A DNA stretch of 63,247 bases from contig JAKLFY010000036.1 of the NCBI GenBank assembly GCA_022710935.1, forward strand, positions 1-63,247, written 5' to 3'. Numbering within the stretch: the first letter of the stretch is position 1; each line of letters opens with the position of its first letter. This DNA is from Verrucomicrobiota bacterium (GTDB lineage Bacteria > Verrucomicrobiota > Verrucomicrobiia > Limisphaerales > J093). Position numbers and translations under genes: made by a program. The notes under the pieces are model-generated. The model ran no database searches and had not been told where the DNA came from. It was given only the letters and a program-made list of their open reading frames with translations. This document shows, piece by piece, positions 42,743-52,026 of this stretch.

Positions 42743-43926
42743 GAGAACCCTTCCCCCTGGCGTCCGGGTTCGCGGCTCTTCTGATCTGCCTCGCACTGTT
42801 CACCCCGGCAGGCCTGGGCGGCGACCCGGCCTCGCCCACCCGCCAACCGCCGCTCAAACCAAGCCTGGTCCCCGGCGGCGAAATCTTCGACACGCCGACG
42901 CTGCTTGAATTCCGACTCCACCTGCGCGCCGCGCATCTGGGCGCCCTGCGCGAGACACCGCGCGAGTACGTCCCCATGACGGCAGTCGTCAACGGGCAGA
43001 TCTTCACCAACGTCGCCGCCAAACTCAAGGGAGCCGCCGGGAGCTTTCGTCCTATTGACGACCAGCCCGCCCTGACGCTGCATTTCAGCAAGTGGGTCGA
43101 GGGGCGGCGTCTTTTTGGGATTCGCCGGCTGCACCTCAACAACTCGGTGCAGGATCCATCCTTTCTCAACGAATACCTGGGCAGCGAGCTGTTCCGGGCG
43201 GCGGGGGTTCCCACCCCGCGGGTCGCGTGGGCCACGGTGGAATTGAACGATCGGAAGCTCGGCCTCTATGTGCTCAAGGAAGCGTTCGAGACGGAGTTCC
43301 TCAGAACCTACTTTGGGAGCGCCAAAGGCAACCTCTACGACGGCGGCTTTGTCCAGGACATCCAGAACGACCTCGAACTCGATTCGGGCGACGGCCCAAA
43401 GGACCGGTCCGATCTCAAGGCCCTGGCCGCCGCCGTGCAGGAACAGGATCGAGATCGCCGTTGGGAACGATTCCAGGAGCTGCTCGATGTCGACCGGTTC
43501 GCCTCGTATGCCGCCCTGTCGGTCATGCTCGTGGACTGGGACGGCTACCTTTTGAACCGCAACAACTACCGCGTCTATTTTCGCCCGGACGACGGCCGCG
43601 CCGTCTTCATGCCGCACGGCATGGATCAGTTGTTTCAGCGGTCCTACCTCGATCTCGACGTAAGCTGGACGGGCAGTGTCGCCTGGGCTCTGTTCGATAT
43701 CCCCGCCGCCCAGACGCTCTACGAAGCCCGCTGCCGCGAACTCTTCACCAACGTGTTCCAGCTCGACCGCATCACCAACAGCATCGCTCGAGCCTGCGCC
43801 GTCATGCAACCCGTCCAGCCGGACATCCGGCAACGCGCCCAGGATCTCGAGGACCAGATCTACAACCGCTTCCGCGTTCTGCGCCGCGACGCCCTCCTCA
43901 AAGCGCCGCCACCCCGCAAGCCCTGA
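42733..43926 (+). CDS. Secreted CotH kinase family protein
   Basis: 397 residues from an ATG that gives a good signal peptide (~1-30). Extending upstream to 42601 would translate the whole palindromic element and gives no signal peptide at the N terminus. The CotH core is visible: Lys-Leu-Lys-Gly near residue 98, an Arg-Leu-His-Leu-Asn-Asn-Ser segment, Gly-Leu-Tyr-Val-Leu-Lys-Glu, and the Asp-Trp-Asp-Gly-Tyr-Leu-x-Asn-Arg-Asn-Asn-Tyr catalytic region. It ends with Met-Pro-His-Gly-Met-Asp. CotH proteins are atypical protein kinases first described for spore coat; the role of the secreted forms in non-sporulating bacteria is unsettled. dprA follows after 79 bases. Confidence 0.85.
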   Translation: MRAREPFPLASGFAALLICLALFTPAGLGGDPASPTRQPPLKPSLVPGGEIFDTPTLLEFRLHLRAAHLGALRETPREYVPMTAVVNGQIFTNVAAKLKGAAGSFRPIDDQPALTLHFSKWVEGRRLFGIRRLHLNNSVQDPSFLNEYLGSELFRAAGVPTPRVAWATVELNDRKLGLYVLKEAFETEFLRTYFGSAKGNLYDGGFVQDIQNDLELDSGDGPKDRSDLKALAAAVQEQDRDRRWERFQELLDVDRFASYAALSVMLVDWDGYLLNRNNYRVYFRPDDGRAVFMPHGMDQLFQRSYLDLDVSWTGSVAWALFDIPAAQTLYEARCRELFTNVFQLDRITNSIARACAVMQPVQPDIRQRAQDLEDQIYNRFRVLRRDALLKAPPPRKP

Positions 43927-44005
43927 AGTCGTTCACATCGCGCCATGCCGTCCGTCGGCACTTCACCCCTTGCGACCGCGCGTTTTCTGGGGTACATGCT
44001 CCGTC

Positions 44006-45109
44006 ATGGACGCCAAGGAAGCCTTGATCGCTCTGAACATGGTCGAGCACGTCGGTCCGGTCCGCCTGCGCCAACTCCTGGATCACCTGGGTGACGCCCC
44101 CTCGATCCTGAAAGCAAGCCGCGCCCAACTCGAACGGGTGCCGGGCATTGGTGTCGAGACCGCGGCAGCCATTGCCTCCTGGGAAAAGACCGTCGACCTC
44201 GCCGGCGAACTCGAACGCGTTCGCGACTTTGGCTGCCAGGTGCTGACCATGACCGACGACTCGTATCCCCCCCTGCTCCGCCAGATCTATGATCCGCCCA
44301 TCGTCCTGTACGTCCTGGGCGGCCTCATCGAGCGCGATCACAACGCCGTGGCGATCGTGGGCTCGCGCCGCACCACCCACTACGGCCAGGAAGTCGCCCG
44401 CAAGCTCGCGTACCAGCTCGCCTATGTCGGGGTCACAGTCGTCAGCGGAGGAGCGCGCGGCATCGATACCGCCGCTCATCAGGGCGCCCTGTCGGCCAAA
44501 GGACGCACGATCGCCGTCCTGGGCACCGGCATCAACCGCGTCTTCCCGCCGGAAAACATCGAACTCTACCGCCGCATCGCCGCCAGCGGCGCCGTCCTGA
44601 CCCAGTTCCCTTTCAACCGCCCGGCCGACAAACAGTCGTTCCCGATCCGCAACCGCATCGTCGCCGGGATGTCCCTCGGCACCGTCGTGGTCGAGGCCGA
44701 TCTGCACAGCGGCGCCCTCATCACTGCCAACATGGCCGTCGATTACGGACGCCAACTCTGCGCCGTCCCCGGCCGGATCGACTCGCCCCAAAGCCGCGGC
44801 TGCCACGACCTGATCAAGAAGGGCGCCAAGCTCTGCGAAGGGGCCGAGGACATCCTGACCGAGTTCGAGTATCTATTCCCGCCGACCAACCGAACGACCA
44901 GGCCTGAAGAGTCCGCCACCCTGCCCGCCCTGATCCTGACGGACAACGAGCAGCGCCTCTACGACCTGCTCGGCCCGGACGAGAAGAACCTCGACCAACT
45001 GATCCGCCTGAGCGGGCTGCCGGCCTCGGCCGTCTCGGCCACTCTGTTCGGCCTCGAGCTCAAACACCTTGCCCGCCAGTTGCCGGGCAAGATCTTCGTC
45101 CGCGCCTAA
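44006..45109 (+). CDS. dprA: DNA-processing protein DprA
   Basis: 367 residues. An N-terminal SAM/helix-hairpin-helix part contains Val-Pro-Gly-Ile-Gly. The Rossmann-like DprA core has Ala-Ile-Val-Gly-Ser-Arg-Arg, Val-Ser-Gly-Gly-Ala-Arg-Gly-Ile-Asp-Thr-Ala-Ala-His, a Pro-Ile-Arg-Asn-Arg-Ile motif, Val-Val-Glu-Ala and Val-Pro-Gly-Arg. A C-terminal winged helix ends the protein. DprA loads RecA onto incoming single-stranded DNA during natural transformation. The ATG at 44006 matches the family start; the frame is open further upstream inside the CotH gene. The length is normal and all motifs are intact, suggesting a functional protein. Confidence 0.95.
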   Translation: MDAKEALIALNMVEHVGPVRLRQLLDHLGDAPSILKASRAQLERVPGIGVETAAAIASWEKTVDLAGELERVRDFGCQVLTMTDDSYPPLLRQIYDPPIVLYVLGGLIERDHNAVAIVGSRRTTHYGQEVARKLAYQLAYVGVTVVSGGARGIDTAAHQGALSAKGRTIAVLGTGINRVFPPENIELYRRIAASGAVLTQFPFNRPADKQSFPIRNRIVAGMSLGTVVVEADLHSGALITANMAVDYGRQLCAVPGRIDSPQSRGCHDLIKKGAKLCEGAEDILTEFEYLFPPTNRTTRPEESATLPALILTDNEQRLYDLLGPDEKNLDQLIRLSGLPASAVSATLFGLELKHLARQLPGKIFVRA

Positions 45110-45172
45110 CCCGACAGTCGGAATGCAAATGTGCTTGTCAGCACTTGCTCTTGCCGACTAGCGTCCCACCCC

Positions 45173-46357
45173 ATGAACGTTTCATTTTACGGACACGTCC
45201 GGCAATACGAGAACATCAAATCGGAGATCGACGCGAACATGCATGAGGTGCTGATGAGCGGGTCCTACGTCATGGGCCCGATGCTCAAGCGCTTCGAGAC
45301 CGAGCTGGCCGCCTATCATGGCACCAAGCACGCCATCGGCGTGGGCAACGGCACGGACGCCATCTGGCTCGTGCTCATGGCCCTTGGCATCGGCCCCGGC
45401 GATGAAGTCATCACTCACCCCAACACCTTCTTCGCGACAGCCGAGGCCATCTGGATCGCCGGCGCCACAGCCGTCTTTGTCGATTGCTGCCCCAAGACCA
45501 AGTGCATTTGTCCCGACAAGATCGAGGCGGCCATCACGCCGAAGACCAAGGCGATCGTGCCGGTTCATCTCTACGGACAGTGCGCCGACATGGTGGCCAT
45601 CAAGAAGATTGCGGACAAGCACGGCCTCAAGCTGATCGAGGACAATGCGCAGGCGATCGGCGCCTCTGGCAGCGGGTTCAAGATCGGCCAGCTCAGCGAC
45701 GCCGCCACAACCAGCTTCATCATCCAGAAGAACCTCGGCACCTTCGGCGACAGCGGCGGAATCGTCACCAACAACCCCGAAATCGACGCCAAGGTCCGGA
45801 AGCTCCGCAACCACGGCTCCAATCAGCGCAATGTGCACAGCTACGGTTTCAACAGCCGCCTGGACGATCTGCACGCCGGCATCCTCAGCGCCAAGCTCAA
45901 ACACATCGACGCCTGGAATGACAATCGCCGGAAGTGGGCGGCCCGGTACAGCGCCGGCTTGAAGGACTGCAAGACCTTTGATCTGCCGGTCGAGCTCCCG
46001 GGTTACAGGCACGTCTATCACCTCTACGTGATCGAGACCAAGAAGCCCGAGTGGCGCGATCAACTCGTCGATTTTCTGGTCAAGAACGGCGTCGACGCCA
46101 AGACCCATTACTCGATCGCCATCCATCAGCAGCCAGGCTACCCGTGGGGCAAATCCGCCCGCAGCGTCGGCCCGCTCACCAACGCCGAGGCCAACGCGGC
46201 CTGCTGCGTCAGCCTCCCCATGTTCCCCGAACTCCGCCAGGACGAAGTCGATCACGTCATCGCGAAGGTCAAAGAATGGGACGCGATGTTCGCCGCCCAG
46301 GCCCCCGCGGGCAAAGGCCCCGCTCAACGCGAATCCGCCTGCACCTGCTGCAAGTAG
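45173..46357 (+). CDS. DegT/DnrJ/EryC1/StrS family sugar aminotransferase
   Basis: 394-residue PLP-dependent enzyme of the DegT family, which transaminates keto-sugar nucleotides for surface polysaccharides or secondary metabolites. Visible are Gly-Val-Gly-Asn-Gly-Thr-Asp-Ala, Pro-Val-His-Leu-Tyr-Gly-Gln, Glu-Asp-Asn-Ala-Gln-Ala-Ile-Gly-Ala and the PLP lysine Lys186 in Ile-Gln-Lys-Asn-Leu-Gly-Thr-Phe-Gly-Asp. The late Asn-Ser-Arg-Leu-Asp-Asp-Leu-His-Ala segment is also present. The ATG at 45173 gives the typical N terminus. The tail ends with Cys-Thr-Cys-Cys-Lys, which is unusual. No other nucleotide-sugar genes are adjacent, and the GH5 gene starts 14 bases later. Confidence 0.92.
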   Translation: MNVSFYGHVRQYENIKSEIDANMHEVLMSGSYVMGPMLKRFETELAAYHGTKHAIGVGNGTDAIWLVLMALGIGPGDEVITHPNTFFATAEAIWIAGATAVFVDCCPKTKCICPDKIEAAITPKTKAIVPVHLYGQCADMVAIKKIADKHGLKLIEDNAQAIGASGSGFKIGQLSDAATTSFIIQKNLGTFGDSGGIVTNNPEIDAKVRKLRNHGSNQRNVHSYGFNSRLDDLHAGILSAKLKHIDAWNDNRRKWAARYSAGLKDCKTFDLPVELPGYRHVYHLYVIETKKPEWRDQLVDFLVKNGVDAKTHYSIAIHQQPGYPWGKSARSVGPLTNAEANAACCVSLPMFPELRQDEVDHVIAKVKEWDAMFAAQAPAGKGPAQRESACTCCK

Positions 46358-46370
46358 CATCCGCACAACC

Positions 46371-47471
46371 ATGCGCCTTTCCCGCCGCCAGTTCGTCGGG
46401 CGCACGGCCGGGGCGACGCTGAGCGCCGCAGCGCTCAGCGCCGTTCCCGCATTCGCCGCGGACCTCCCCAAGGGCCCGAGCCCGGAGCCCTCAGCCAGGA
46501 AGCTGCCACGCTGGCGCGGCTTCAACCTGCTCGAGAAATTCGTCAAGCGCGACGGGGGCAACCCGCCCTTTCTCGAAAGGGACTTCGAGTGGATTTCCGC
46601 CTGGGGCTTCGACTTCGTGCGGCTGCCCATGTCGTATCTTTGTTGGACCGATCCGTCCGACTGGCTGCGACTGCAGGAGGACGAACTCAAGCACATCGAC
46701 CAGGCGATCGAGTTCGGCAAGCGCCACGGCGTCCATGTCTGCCTGAACTTCCACCGCGCCCCCGGTTACTGCGTCAACCCGCCGCCGGAACCGCTCGATT
46801 TGTGGAAAGACCAGAAAGCGCTCGACGCCTGCGCCCATCACTGGACCGCCTTCGCGCGGCGCTACAAGGGCATACCCAATCGCCACCTCAGCTTCGACCT
46901 CTTCAACGAGCCCAACGACCAGGCCGAGGACAACTACGCGCGCATCGCGCGGCGGCTTGTCGAGGCGATCCGGGCCGAAGATCCGAACCGCCTGATCATC
47001 GCCGATGGCTTGAAGTGGGGGAACAAGCCCGTGCCTGCCCTGGCCCCGCTGGGCATCGCCCAGAGCACCCGCGGCTACCAGCCGATGCGCATCAGCCATC
47101 ACAAGGCGAGTTGGGTCAACGGCCAGAACTGGCCCGAACCGAGCTGGCCGCTCGAACTCGGGCCGGGCAACACTTGGGACAAGGAACGCCTGCGCCGGGA
47201 GCAGATCGCGCCCTGGCAGGCGCTCGAGAAGATGGGTGTCGGCGTGCATGTCGGCGAGTGGGGCGCCTATCAATTCACCCCCCACGCCGTCGCTTTGGCC
47301 TGGATGAAGGACAACCTCGACCTCTGGAAAGAAGCCGGTTGGGGCTGGGCCTTGTGGAACTTCCGCGGCTCGTTCGGCATCCTCGACAGCGGACGTTCCG
47401 ACGTGAAATACGACGATTGGAACGGCCACCGGCTTGACCGCGCCATGCTCGATCTGCTGCGGCAAGGCTGA
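46371..47471 (+). CDS. Tat-exported family 5 glycoside hydrolase (cellulase type)
   Basis: 366 residues with a twin-arginine signal (Ser-Arg-Arg-Gln-Phe-Val) and cleavage near residue 30. The GH5 barrel shows Arg-Gly-Phe-Asn-Leu-Leu, Asp-Phe-Val-Arg-Leu-Pro-Met, Leu-Asn-Phe-His-Arg, acid/base Glu180 in Leu-Phe-Asn-Glu-Pro, and nucleophile Glu296 in Val-Gly-Glu-Trp-Gly. The final strand has Ala-Leu-Trp-Asn-Phe-Arg-Gly. It probably cleaves a beta-1,4-glucan or mannan outside the cytoplasm. It follows the aminotransferase by 14 bases, so the two may be co-transcribed despite different roles. Confidence 0.92.
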   Translation: MRLSRRQFVGRTAGATLSAAALSAVPAFAADLPKGPSPEPSARKLPRWRGFNLLEKFVKRDGGNPPFLERDFEWISAWGFDFVRLPMSYLCWTDPSDWLRLQEDELKHIDQAIEFGKRHGVHVCLNFHRAPGYCVNPPPEPLDLWKDQKALDACAHHWTAFARRYKGIPNRHLSFDLFNEPNDQAEDNYARIARRLVEAIRAEDPNRLIIADGLKWGNKPVPALAPLGIAQSTRGYQPMRISHHKASWVNGQNWPEPSWPLELGPGNTWDKERLRREQIAPWQALEKMGVGVHVGEWGAYQFTPHAVALAWMKDNLDLWKEAGWGWALWNFRGSFGILDSGRSDVKYDDWNGHRLDRAMLDLLRQG

Positions 47472-47608
47472 AATAAGGGACTGCGGGACTGCCGACAAAA
47501 TAGGGGTGCCGCTTGCCAAACGGCGTCCGGTGGGCCACTGTCCTGCCAGAACGACCGATCCGACTCCGGCGGCGGCTGTGTCCCAGCACGGCCCTGCCCC
47601 GTAGACCG

Positions 47609-47668
47609 AGCCCGCGTGTCGTGCGCGTTGCTCCTGCGATCCTGGTCGGATCGGCCAAAACCGGGTTA
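47609..47668. repeat. Degenerate TAACCCG-type palindromic element
   Basis: AGCCCGCG at the left and CCGGGTTA at the right, about 60 bases, with an imperfect interior. It ends five bases before the ATG of the next gene (47673). Confidence 0.45.
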
Positions 47669-47672
47669 CGCG

Positions 47673-48560
47673 ATGAACAATCAGCCGGCATCGGCGTCGG
47701 TCGCAGGAATCATGGGCGGTGTGGCCGCGGCATTTGCCTGTCTGGCAATCGTCCTGGCGCTGCAGAATCGCTCGCTCCAGAACCAGATCTCAGACACCCG
47801 CCGCCTCTGGTCGGAGGCCGTGGCTTCCACCGCGGATCTGCGCGTCCAGCACGCCGCATCCACGGCGGACCTCTCCTCACACCGCCAGCGGCTGGCGGAC
47901 TTACAGCAGGAAATCGCCGCGCTCGAGTCGAGGGTGTCCAGCAATGTCGCCGTCAGCAGCCAGCCCGTCCCCGTCCGGATCTTCAACGGAACCCGTCTCG
48001 TGGGCTGGGGGTGGATCCCGGCATCGTCCACAAACCGGGCCGGCATGGCCGGCGAAGGTGTCGCCACGGTCTTCCTGGACACTCGCAACACGTCCGCCCC
48101 CCCCGCCGATAACCCGCCCCCCGGCGATCCCCAGCCCGCCGCTCCGAGGATCGCCATGGCCACAAGTTCCTCCTTTACATACCAACAGTACCCTTACTTC
48201 TGGCCTGCCATTTGGCTCGGCCCCGATCCGGATCGCGACCACGACAGAGGTCACCATAACCCTCCGCAACCGCCCGCGCCACCCACACCGGAAATCCAAC
48301 CGCGCCCGACACCGACGCCGACCCCAGCACCTGCTCAGCGCCAGGTGCTCAGGACAGTCCCGCAGCGGCTGCCGACGTTCTCTCAACCCGCGGCGCGCCC
48401 AGCTCCCTTCCCCCAGCGCCCTCAGGTCCCTGCCCCGATCGAGCCGTTCGCCGCCCCGTCCCCTTCGACCGGCATGCGCGGCTCATCCGCGGCGATCACA
48501 CGTACCGCGAACATCGGTGCCGCGCGCCAACCGATCGACCGGAAGACGGCGACGCGTTGA
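47673..48560 (+). CDS. Single-pass membrane protein with coiled coil and proline-rich tail, unknown function
   Basis: 295 residues. The short N terminus is followed by one hydrophobic helix (~10-30), then a coiled-coil stretch (~32-95, regular Leu/Ala heptads with Gln and Glu). A small globular part has Val-Gly-Trp-Gly-Trp-Ile-Pro near residue 112. The long C-terminal region is rich in Pro, Ala, Gln and Thr and includes an Asp/His-rich patch (Asp-Arg-Asp-His-Asp-Arg-Gly-His-His). The ATG at 47673 is chosen because the frame upstream translates a repeat element. It resembles cell-envelope spacer proteins in composition only. No family is recognised. Confidence 0.6.
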   Translation: MNNQPASASVAGIMGGVAAAFACLAIVLALQNRSLQNQISDTRRLWSEAVASTADLRVQHAASTADLSSHRQRLADLQQEIAALESRVSSNVAVSSQPVPVRIFNGTRLVGWGWIPASSTNRAGMAGEGVATVFLDTRNTSAPPADNPPPGDPQPAAPRIAMATSSSFTYQQYPYFWPAIWLGPDPDRDHDRGHHNPPQPPAPPTPEIQPRPTPTPTPAPAQRQVLRTVPQRLPTFSQPAARPAPFPQRPQVPAPIEPFAAPSPSTGMRGSSAAITRTANIGAARQPIDRKTATR

Positions 48561-48628
48561 ATCGTTGTTCGCAGGAGGGCTCGGACTCGGAGATGCGGGA
48601 CCCCGAGGGCTGATCTCCGCGAGGCCAG

Positions 48629-48744
48629 GGCCAATTCATAAGGTGGAGCGGCGACGGCCTCGTCGCCGACAGACACCGTCTTCACTCGCGTCGGCGGGGG
48701 ACGAGCCGTCCCCCCTCCAACCTTTTCGCCTTCATGAATTGGCC
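48629..48744. repeat. GACGTCC-type palindromic repeat, copy 2, with long outer arms
   Basis: The outer arms GGCCAATTCAT (48629-48639) and ATGAATTGGCC (48734-48744) are exact inverses. Inside, GGAGCGGCGACGGCCTCGTC and GGGGACGAGCCGTCCCCCC mirror each other and match the layout of the copy at 39712. It fills most of the 290-base gap 48561-48850. Confidence 0.7.
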
Positions 48745-48850
48745 GTGCCGCGAGGCCCTGGCTCCGAAATCGCACTGGTCATCAGGCCCAGGCATCTTCA
48801 GAATTGCGCCTGTTTGGACATGAAAGACTGAATACGCGATTCTGAAAACT

Positions 48851-49927
48851 ATGAGCAATCCCTACACCGTTCTCGTCGTGGGCATGGGCAAACGCGGCAT
48901 GCACCACGCCACAGCCTTCAACGCCAATCCGAAGTTCAAGGTGACCGGCATCTGCGATATCGACGCCGCCCGCCTTGATGCCGCGGCCGCCAAGCTTGGT
49001 CAGCCGGAGAAGAGCACCAACGCCGCCGCCCTCGCCCGCGCCCTGCGCCCCGACGTCTTCTGTTTCTGCACCCTTCCAAGTCTGCGCCTGCCGATGATCC
49101 GGGCCGGTCTCGAGGGCGGGGCGCGGCTCCTGGCATTCGAGAAACCCGTGGCCCTGAGAAGCGCCGAGCTGCTCGATCTTCGGGCCCTGGTCCGCCAGGC
49201 CAAAGCCAAGGCCGTCGTGAGTCACCAGCACCGCTATGGCCAGCACTATCAGAAGGTCAAAGCCATCGTCGCGAGCGGCGCTCTGGGACGAGTCCACACG
49301 CTCTACGGCACGGCGACGGGCTGGATGACCCACATGCTGTCGCACCTGATCGATTACACCTGCTGGTTCAACGACTACCAACCGGGCGTCTGGGCCATGG
49401 CCCAGGCAGCCGGCCGAACCAAGCTCGCCGACAATCATCCATCGCCCGATTACATCGGCGGCTTCGTGCAGTTCGCCAACGGCGTGCGCGGCATCTACGA
49501 GTGCGGCGCGGGCGCTCCCGACCAGCCCGAGGTTGCCAAGTGGTGGGGCAAGAACCGCATCGGCGCCCAGGGCACTGAGGGGTTCGCGGAGGTGCTCACC
49601 AACGGCGGGTGGCGCGCCGTCACCAAATCCGGCGGCTGCCAGAGCGGCGAAGGCGCGATGAACTATGACCTGGATATGCCGCCTTACATCCAGCAGATGG
49701 CTGATTGGCTCGACGACGACGCGAAAGTGCATCCGTGCAATCTGGACCACGCCAGCCTGGGCGCCGAGATCATGCTCGCCCTCCAGCGCAGCGCGGCCGA
49801 AGGCGCCCAGGTGGCGCTCCCGCTCACCGCCGGGGCAGACGAGCAAGCTCTGCTCAAAGCGAAGATCCCCGACAAGCCGGTCCTGATCTCGTGCGAACAG
49901 AATCGAAAGGAGTTCGGACTGGCCTGA
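48851..49927 (+). CDS. Cytoplasmic Gfo/Idh/MocA family oxidoreductase
   Basis: 358 residues without a signal peptide. The Rossmann N terminus reads Val-Leu-Val-Val-Gly-Met-Gly-Lys-Arg-Gly-Met, with Asp-Ile-Asp-Ala after the second strand and the conserved Phe-Glu-Lys-Pro-Val near residue 96. The C-terminal substrate domain has His-Gln-His-Arg-Tyr-Gly and a Met-Leu-Ser-His-Leu-Ile-Asp-Tyr stretch typical of the family. It is an NAD(P)-dependent sugar or inositol dehydrogenase by homology; the substrate is unknown. Unlike the copy at 40688 it stays in the cytoplasm. The helicase gene begins eight bases after its stop, so the two are probably co-transcribed. Confidence 0.88.
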   Translation: MSNPYTVLVVGMGKRGMHHATAFNANPKFKVTGICDIDAARLDAAAAKLGQPEKSTNAAALARALRPDVFCFCTLPSLRLPMIRAGLEGGARLLAFEKPVALRSAELLDLRALVRQAKAKAVVSHQHRYGQHYQKVKAIVASGALGRVHTLYGTATGWMTHMLSHLIDYTCWFNDYQPGVWAMAQAAGRTKLADNHPSPDYIGGFVQFANGVRGIYECGAGAPDQPEVAKWWGKNRIGAQGTEGFAEVLTNGGWRAVTKSGGCQSGEGAMNYDLDMPPYIQQMADWLDDDAKVHPCNLDHASLGAEIMLALQRSAAEGAQVALPLTAGADEQALLKAKIPDKPVLISCEQNRKEFGLA

Positions 49928-49935
49928 TCGGCTCG

Positions 49936-52026
49936 ATGATCAACCTCGGTTCTCTCAACCCGCCGCAGCGGGAGGCGGTGACGACCCTGTGCGGGCCGGT
50001 GCTTATCCTGGCAGGCGCGGGCACGGGTAAGACGCGCGTCATCACCACCCGCCTGGCCTACATGATCGGACGAGGCGTCTCGCCGCAGCATGTTCTGGCC
50101 GTCACATTCACCAACAAAGCCGCCCGTGAAATGCTCGAACGCGTCAGAGCGTTGCTGCCGCGCCCAGCGCGGTCAGTTGAGGGCGCATCGGCTCCGCGCC
50201 CGACGATCTGCACATTTCACGCGCTTGGCGTCCGCATTCTCCGCGAGCACATCGAGCGGCTCGGCTACAAGCGGCACTTTGTCATCTACGACGAATCGGA
50301 GCAGTTGGCCACGATCAAGCGGATCCTGAGCCGGATCTCGGTGCGGGGCGAATCGGTCGATCCGCAGGCTGTGCTGAGCATGCTCAGCCGGTTCAAGAAT
50401 GCCGGCAACCAGGAGCCTGCGTTCGGCGACCCCAACATCCGCGCCCTGGCCGAGCATGTCCGGAACCACTACGACTCCGCGCTGCGCGCCTGCAACGCAG
50501 TGGACTTCGACGACTTGCTGCTCCTTACGCTCCGGCTCTTTGCGGAGCATCCCGACGTCCTCGAGGCCTGTCGCGCCCGGTACCGGTTTGTCATGGTGGA
50601 TGAGTACCAGGACACCAATGCCGCCCAGTTCCAGATCGTCCACGCCCTGACGCGCGAGCATCGCAATCTGTGCGTTGTCGGCGACGACGACCAGAGCATC
50701 TACGGTTGGCGCGGCGCCCAGATCGCCAACCTGCTCGACCTCGAACACCATTTCCCGGAAGTCAAGGTGATCAAGCTCGAACAGAATTACCGTTCAACCG
50801 CCACAATCCTCGATGCCGCCAATGCCTTGATCCGCCACAACGCCCGGCGCCGCGGCAAGCGCCTCTGGTCCGACAAGGGCCAGGGATCGCCCATCACGCT
50901 CTTCGCCTTCAAAGACGAGGAGGACGAGGCGCGATCGGTGGTCGAGGAACTCGAATTCGCCCGCCAGGCCCGCCGCATCCCCTGGGGCGATCACGCCATT
51001 CTCTTCCGCACCAACCAACAGGCCCGCCCGATCGAAACCGCCCTCCGCAAGGCCGGGGTGCGCTACCACGTGGTCGGAGGCCAGAGCTTCTTCGACCGGC
51101 GCGAAGTGCGCGACATCCTCGCCTACCTCAAGGTCTTCCTGAACCCGCACGACGACATCAGCCTCTTGCGCATCGCCAATGTGCCGGCACGCGGTTTGAG
51201 CGACGTCACGATGCAGCGCCTGCTGGCCGCCAGCCAGGAACGCAAGGGGTCGGTCTTCGCGGCCATGCAGGACACCGGCGTGCTCGCGACGTTCCAGGCC
51301 AAGACACGCGCGTCCATCGAACGCTTTGTCGGATTCGTCCAGACAACCCGCCGCCAGATCCAAACCGCCTCGAGCCACAACCCGAGCGCTCTGCGGGAGT
51401 GGGCCGAGCAGTTCCTCGACGCCACCAGCTACTTCGCGGAACTGCGCCGGGGCGAAAAGGATCCGGAGGCCGCGGAGAACCGCGTCCGCAATCTGATGGA
51501 GTTTGTCGCCGGCATGGATGTCCAGTGCGCGCCCGGGTCGGCGGTGACGGACCGACTGCAACAGTTTCTCGAAGACATCACGCTCGACACGGAGCGCGAG
51601 AAGGAGGACGACACGCCGGGCGATGCCGTCACTCTCATCACCATCCATAGCTGCAAAGGGCTCGAATTCCCGCACGTCATCATTGTCGGTCTTGAAGAGG
51701 GGCTGCTGCCCCATTCCCGTTCGAAGGAGGAGGGCACGCTCGACGAGGAACGGCGCCTGTTCTATGTCGCCATCACGCGCGCCATGCGCACTCTCAAACT
51801 CAGCCACTGCGCCGCGCGCCGCAGGTACGGCGAACTGTCCCCATGCCATCCCTCCCAATTCCTCCGTGAATTGCCCGAAGAACTCATCGAGCACGCCTCC
51901 GATCAGGCGTCCGTGCCCGTCACTCCCGAGGCCGGCAGCGCCTGGTTCGCCGCCATGCGGGATGGTCTCCAGGCCGCCTCCCCGAACCGCCCCCCTGACT
52001 CCCAACCCTCGCGGTCCAAGGTCTGA
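49936..52026 (+). CDS. Superfamily I 3'-5' DNA helicase (UvrD/Rep/PcrA type)
   Basis: 696 residues. Motifs in order: Leu-Asn-Pro-Pro-Gln-Arg-Glu-Ala (Q motif), Walker A Gly-Ala-Gly-Thr-Gly-Lys-Thr, Ala-Val-Thr-Phe-Thr-Asn-Lys-Ala-Ala-Arg-Glu-Met, and Thr-Phe-His-Ala-Leu-Gly. Walker B Asp-Glu-Tyr-Gln-Asp-Thr-Asn and Gly-Asp-Asp-Asp-Gln-Ser-Ile-Tyr-Gly-Trp-Arg-Gly-Ala follow, then Gln-Asn-Tyr-Arg-Ser. Late motifs are Thr-Ile-His-Ser-Cys-Lys-Gly-Leu-Glu-Phe and Tyr-Val-Ala-Ile-Thr-Arg-Ala. It is a repair/replication helicase. The ATG at 49936 fits the family N terminus. The length is typical for a Rep-like member, and the C-terminal ~60 residues are low-complexity. Whether to call it rep, pcrA or uvrD cannot be settled from sequence alone. 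Confidence 0.93.
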   Translation: MINLGSLNPPQREAVTTLCGPVLILAGAGTGKTRVITTRLAYMIGRGVSPQHVLAVTFTNKAAREMLERVRALLPRPARSVEGASAPRPTICTFHALGVRILREHIERLGYKRHFVIYDESEQLATIKRILSRISVRGESVDPQAVLSMLSRFKNAGNQEPAFGDPNIRALAEHVRNHYDSALRACNAVDFDDLLLLTLRLFAEHPDVLEACRARYRFVMVDEYQDTNAAQFQIVHALTREHRNLCVVGDDDQSIYGWRGAQIANLLDLEHHFPEVKVIKLEQNYRSTATILDAANALIRHNARRRGKRLWSDKGQGSPITLFAFKDEEDEARSVVEELEFARQARRIPWGDHAILFRTNQQARPIETALRKAGVRYHVVGGQSFFDRREVRDILAYLKVFLNPHDDISLLRIANVPARGLSDVTMQRLLAASQERKGSVFAAMQDTGVLATFQAKTRASIERFVGFVQTTRRQIQTASSHNPSALREWAEQFLDATSYFAELRRGEKDPEAAENRVRNLMEFVAGMDVQCAPGSAVTDRLQQFLEDITLDTEREKEDDTPGDAVTLITIHSCKGLEFPHVIIVGLEEGLLPHSRSKEEGTLDEERRLFYVAITRAMRTLKLSHCAARRRYGELSPCHPSQFLRELPEELIEHASDQASVPVTPEAGSAWFAAMRDGLQAASPNRPPDSQPSRSKV

